A DNA stretch of 5,073 bases, taken from NCBI GenBank assembly GCA_943354075.1, contig CALRBL010000042.1:1-5073 (forward strand), in the 5' to 3' direction. This document shows positions 4,451 to 5,073 of this stretch, piece by piece. A model generated the notes under the pieces. That model ran no database searches. It worked only from the letters and a program-made list of their open reading frames with translations, and was not told the DNA's origin. Source of the DNA: Candidatus Nomurabacteria bacterium. GTDB lineage: Bacteria > Patescibacteriota > Minisyncoccia > Phycocordibacterales > CALRBL01. The number at the start of each line of letters is the position of its first letter. Within the stretch, counting starts at the first letter, position 1. A program made the position numbers and the translations under genes.

Positions 4451-4804
4451 ATGACACGCATCAATACCAAATCAGAACAAAGAACACGACGACGAAACCG
4501 CATCCGCGCGAAGATTTCTGGAACCTCCGCCGTACCTCGTCTTGCTGTTTTTAAATCTCTCAAATATATCTACGCTCAGCTTATCGATGATGAAGCTGGT
4601 GTTACTCTTGCCGCAGCAACTTCAAAAGGAATGAAGGCTGTTAAAGGAAAGACAGATGCTGCAAAGCTTGTCGGAACTGAAATCGCAAAGAAGGCAGGAG
4701 AGAAGAAGATTGTGAAGGCCGTTTTCGATCGTGGAGGATATATCTACACTGGTCGAGTACGAGCTCTTGCAGATGCTGCTCGATCCGGCGGACTTAACTT
4801 TTAA
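4451..4804 (+). CDS. rplR: 50S ribosomal protein uL18 (L18)
   Basis: The 117-residue product has the same length as E. coli uL18, the main 5S rRNA binding protein of the central protuberance and partner of uL5. A strongly basic N-terminus (EQRTRRRNRIRAK, 9-21) precedes PRLAVFKSLKYIYAQLIDD (29-47). LAAATSK (53-59) and the end block VFDRGGYIYTGRVRALADAARSGGLNF (91-117) complete the family pattern. The start is ATG 4451 in the context gaaaatatATG, 14 nt after rplF, without Shine-Dalgarno. Six of its twelve arginines are CGA, including three in a row. The stop is followed after only 5 nt by the rpsE start, so coupling to rpsE is likely. Confidence 0.98.
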   Translation: MTRINTKSEQRTRRRNRIRAKISGTSAVPRLAVFKSLKYIYAQLIDDEAGVTLAAATSKGMKAVKGKTDAAKLVGTEIAKKAGEKKIVKAVFDRGGYIYTGRVRALADAARSGGLNF

Positions 4805-4809
4805 TATTT

Positions 4810-5073
4810 ATGGAACCAGAAACAACAACAATCCCACCAGTAACTCCTACAACTCCCGCAGCGCCTACATCTGTTGGTGCACAGGGTTTTTCAGAACCTC
4901 GCCGACGCAATGAACGAGCTCCTCGAGCAGGTGGTCCAGGTGGAGATCGAAAGCCTCGCCGCGAACCTCGCGCAAAGCCAGAGTTTGATCAGAAAATTAT
5001 CGACATTCGTCGCGTGACTCGAGTGTCATCAGGAGGACGACGATTCTCATTCTCAGTTGCTCTTGTTGCCGGA
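4810..5073 (+). CDS. rpsE: 30S ribosomal protein uS5 (S5), 5' part, with a long N-terminal extension
   Basis: Eighty-eight codons are visible before the right edge. Residues 60-88 (DQKIIDIRRVTRV, SSGGRRFSFSVALVAG) align with the start of the uS5 double-stranded-RNA-binding-like domain, E. coli [21 protein letters not shown]. uS5 sits at the back of the 30S near the mRNA entry and affects decoding accuracy. The first 57 residues are not part of that fold: 1-20 are rich in Pro and Thr, and 29-57 are rich in Arg, Gly and Pro. E. coli has only about 10 residues before the equivalent point. Such extensions are, as I recall, usual in Parcubacteria. The start ATG, 5 nt after rplR (TAA-tattt-ATG), fits the local context. 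The second domain, and any following rpmD or rplO, lie outside. Confidence 0.96.
   Translation, partial: MEPETTTIPPVTPTTPAAPTSVGAQGFSEPRRRNERAPRAGGPGGDRKPRREPRAKPEFDQKIIDIRRVTRVSSGGRRFSFSVALVAG

Noticed and set aside
4731..4913. Plus-strand frame crossing the rplR-rpsE junction
   Set aside because: It overlaps two clear ribosomal genes in another frame, has no family resemblance, and its Asn/Ser-rich translation is a frame artefact.

Overview
This window is the interior of a bacterial S10-spc ribosomal protein operon. Every gene is on the + strand and in the canonical order: rpsS (3' end only), rplV, rpsC, rplP, rpmC, rpsQ, rplN, rplX, rplE, rpsN, rpsH, rplF, rplR, rpsE (5' part only). Coding sequence fills almost everything, and the longest gap is 45 nt. 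I see no mobile element, CRISPR array, tRNA or rRNA, and no convincing promoter or terminator.

The organism is most likely a Patescibacteria/CPR bacterium of the Parcubacteria group. The protein signatures point there: uS3 begins MSHNVHPYSHRLGIIRDWKS, uS19 ends on an HGGKMQ stretch with an Ala/Lys tail, uS5 has a Pro/Thr then Arg/Gly-rich N-terminal extension before FDQKIIDIRRVTRV, uL16 reads EVPMGKGKG, and uS14 is the short four-cysteine zinc form. This placement rests on recalled family patterns, not a search. TGA is used as a stop (rplE), which argues against the UGA-glycine code of Gracilibacteria/SR1.

Layout: positions 1-2071 form the S10 half, where four consecutive junctions are exactly TAA-4 nt-ATG. 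Positions 2085-5073 form the spc half, with looser junctions of 5-45 nt. The products assemble both subunits: uS19, uS3, uS17, uS14, uS8 and uS5 go to the 30S, and uL22, uL16, uL29, uL14, uL24, uL5, uL6 and uL18 go to the 50S.

The window holds no new gene system. The points worth a second look concern translation control and ribosome divergence. No start codon has a Shine-Dalgarno sequence, and 11 of 13 starts share T(A/T)T-ATG. Perfect GGAGG motifs sit harmlessly inside genes. A GNRA-capped imperfect hairpin spans the rpsN stop in the longest gap, just before rpsH. uL24 lacks its C-terminal part, uL16 has Pro where E. coli has Arg81, and CGA is a major arginine codon even in these presumably highly expressed genes.
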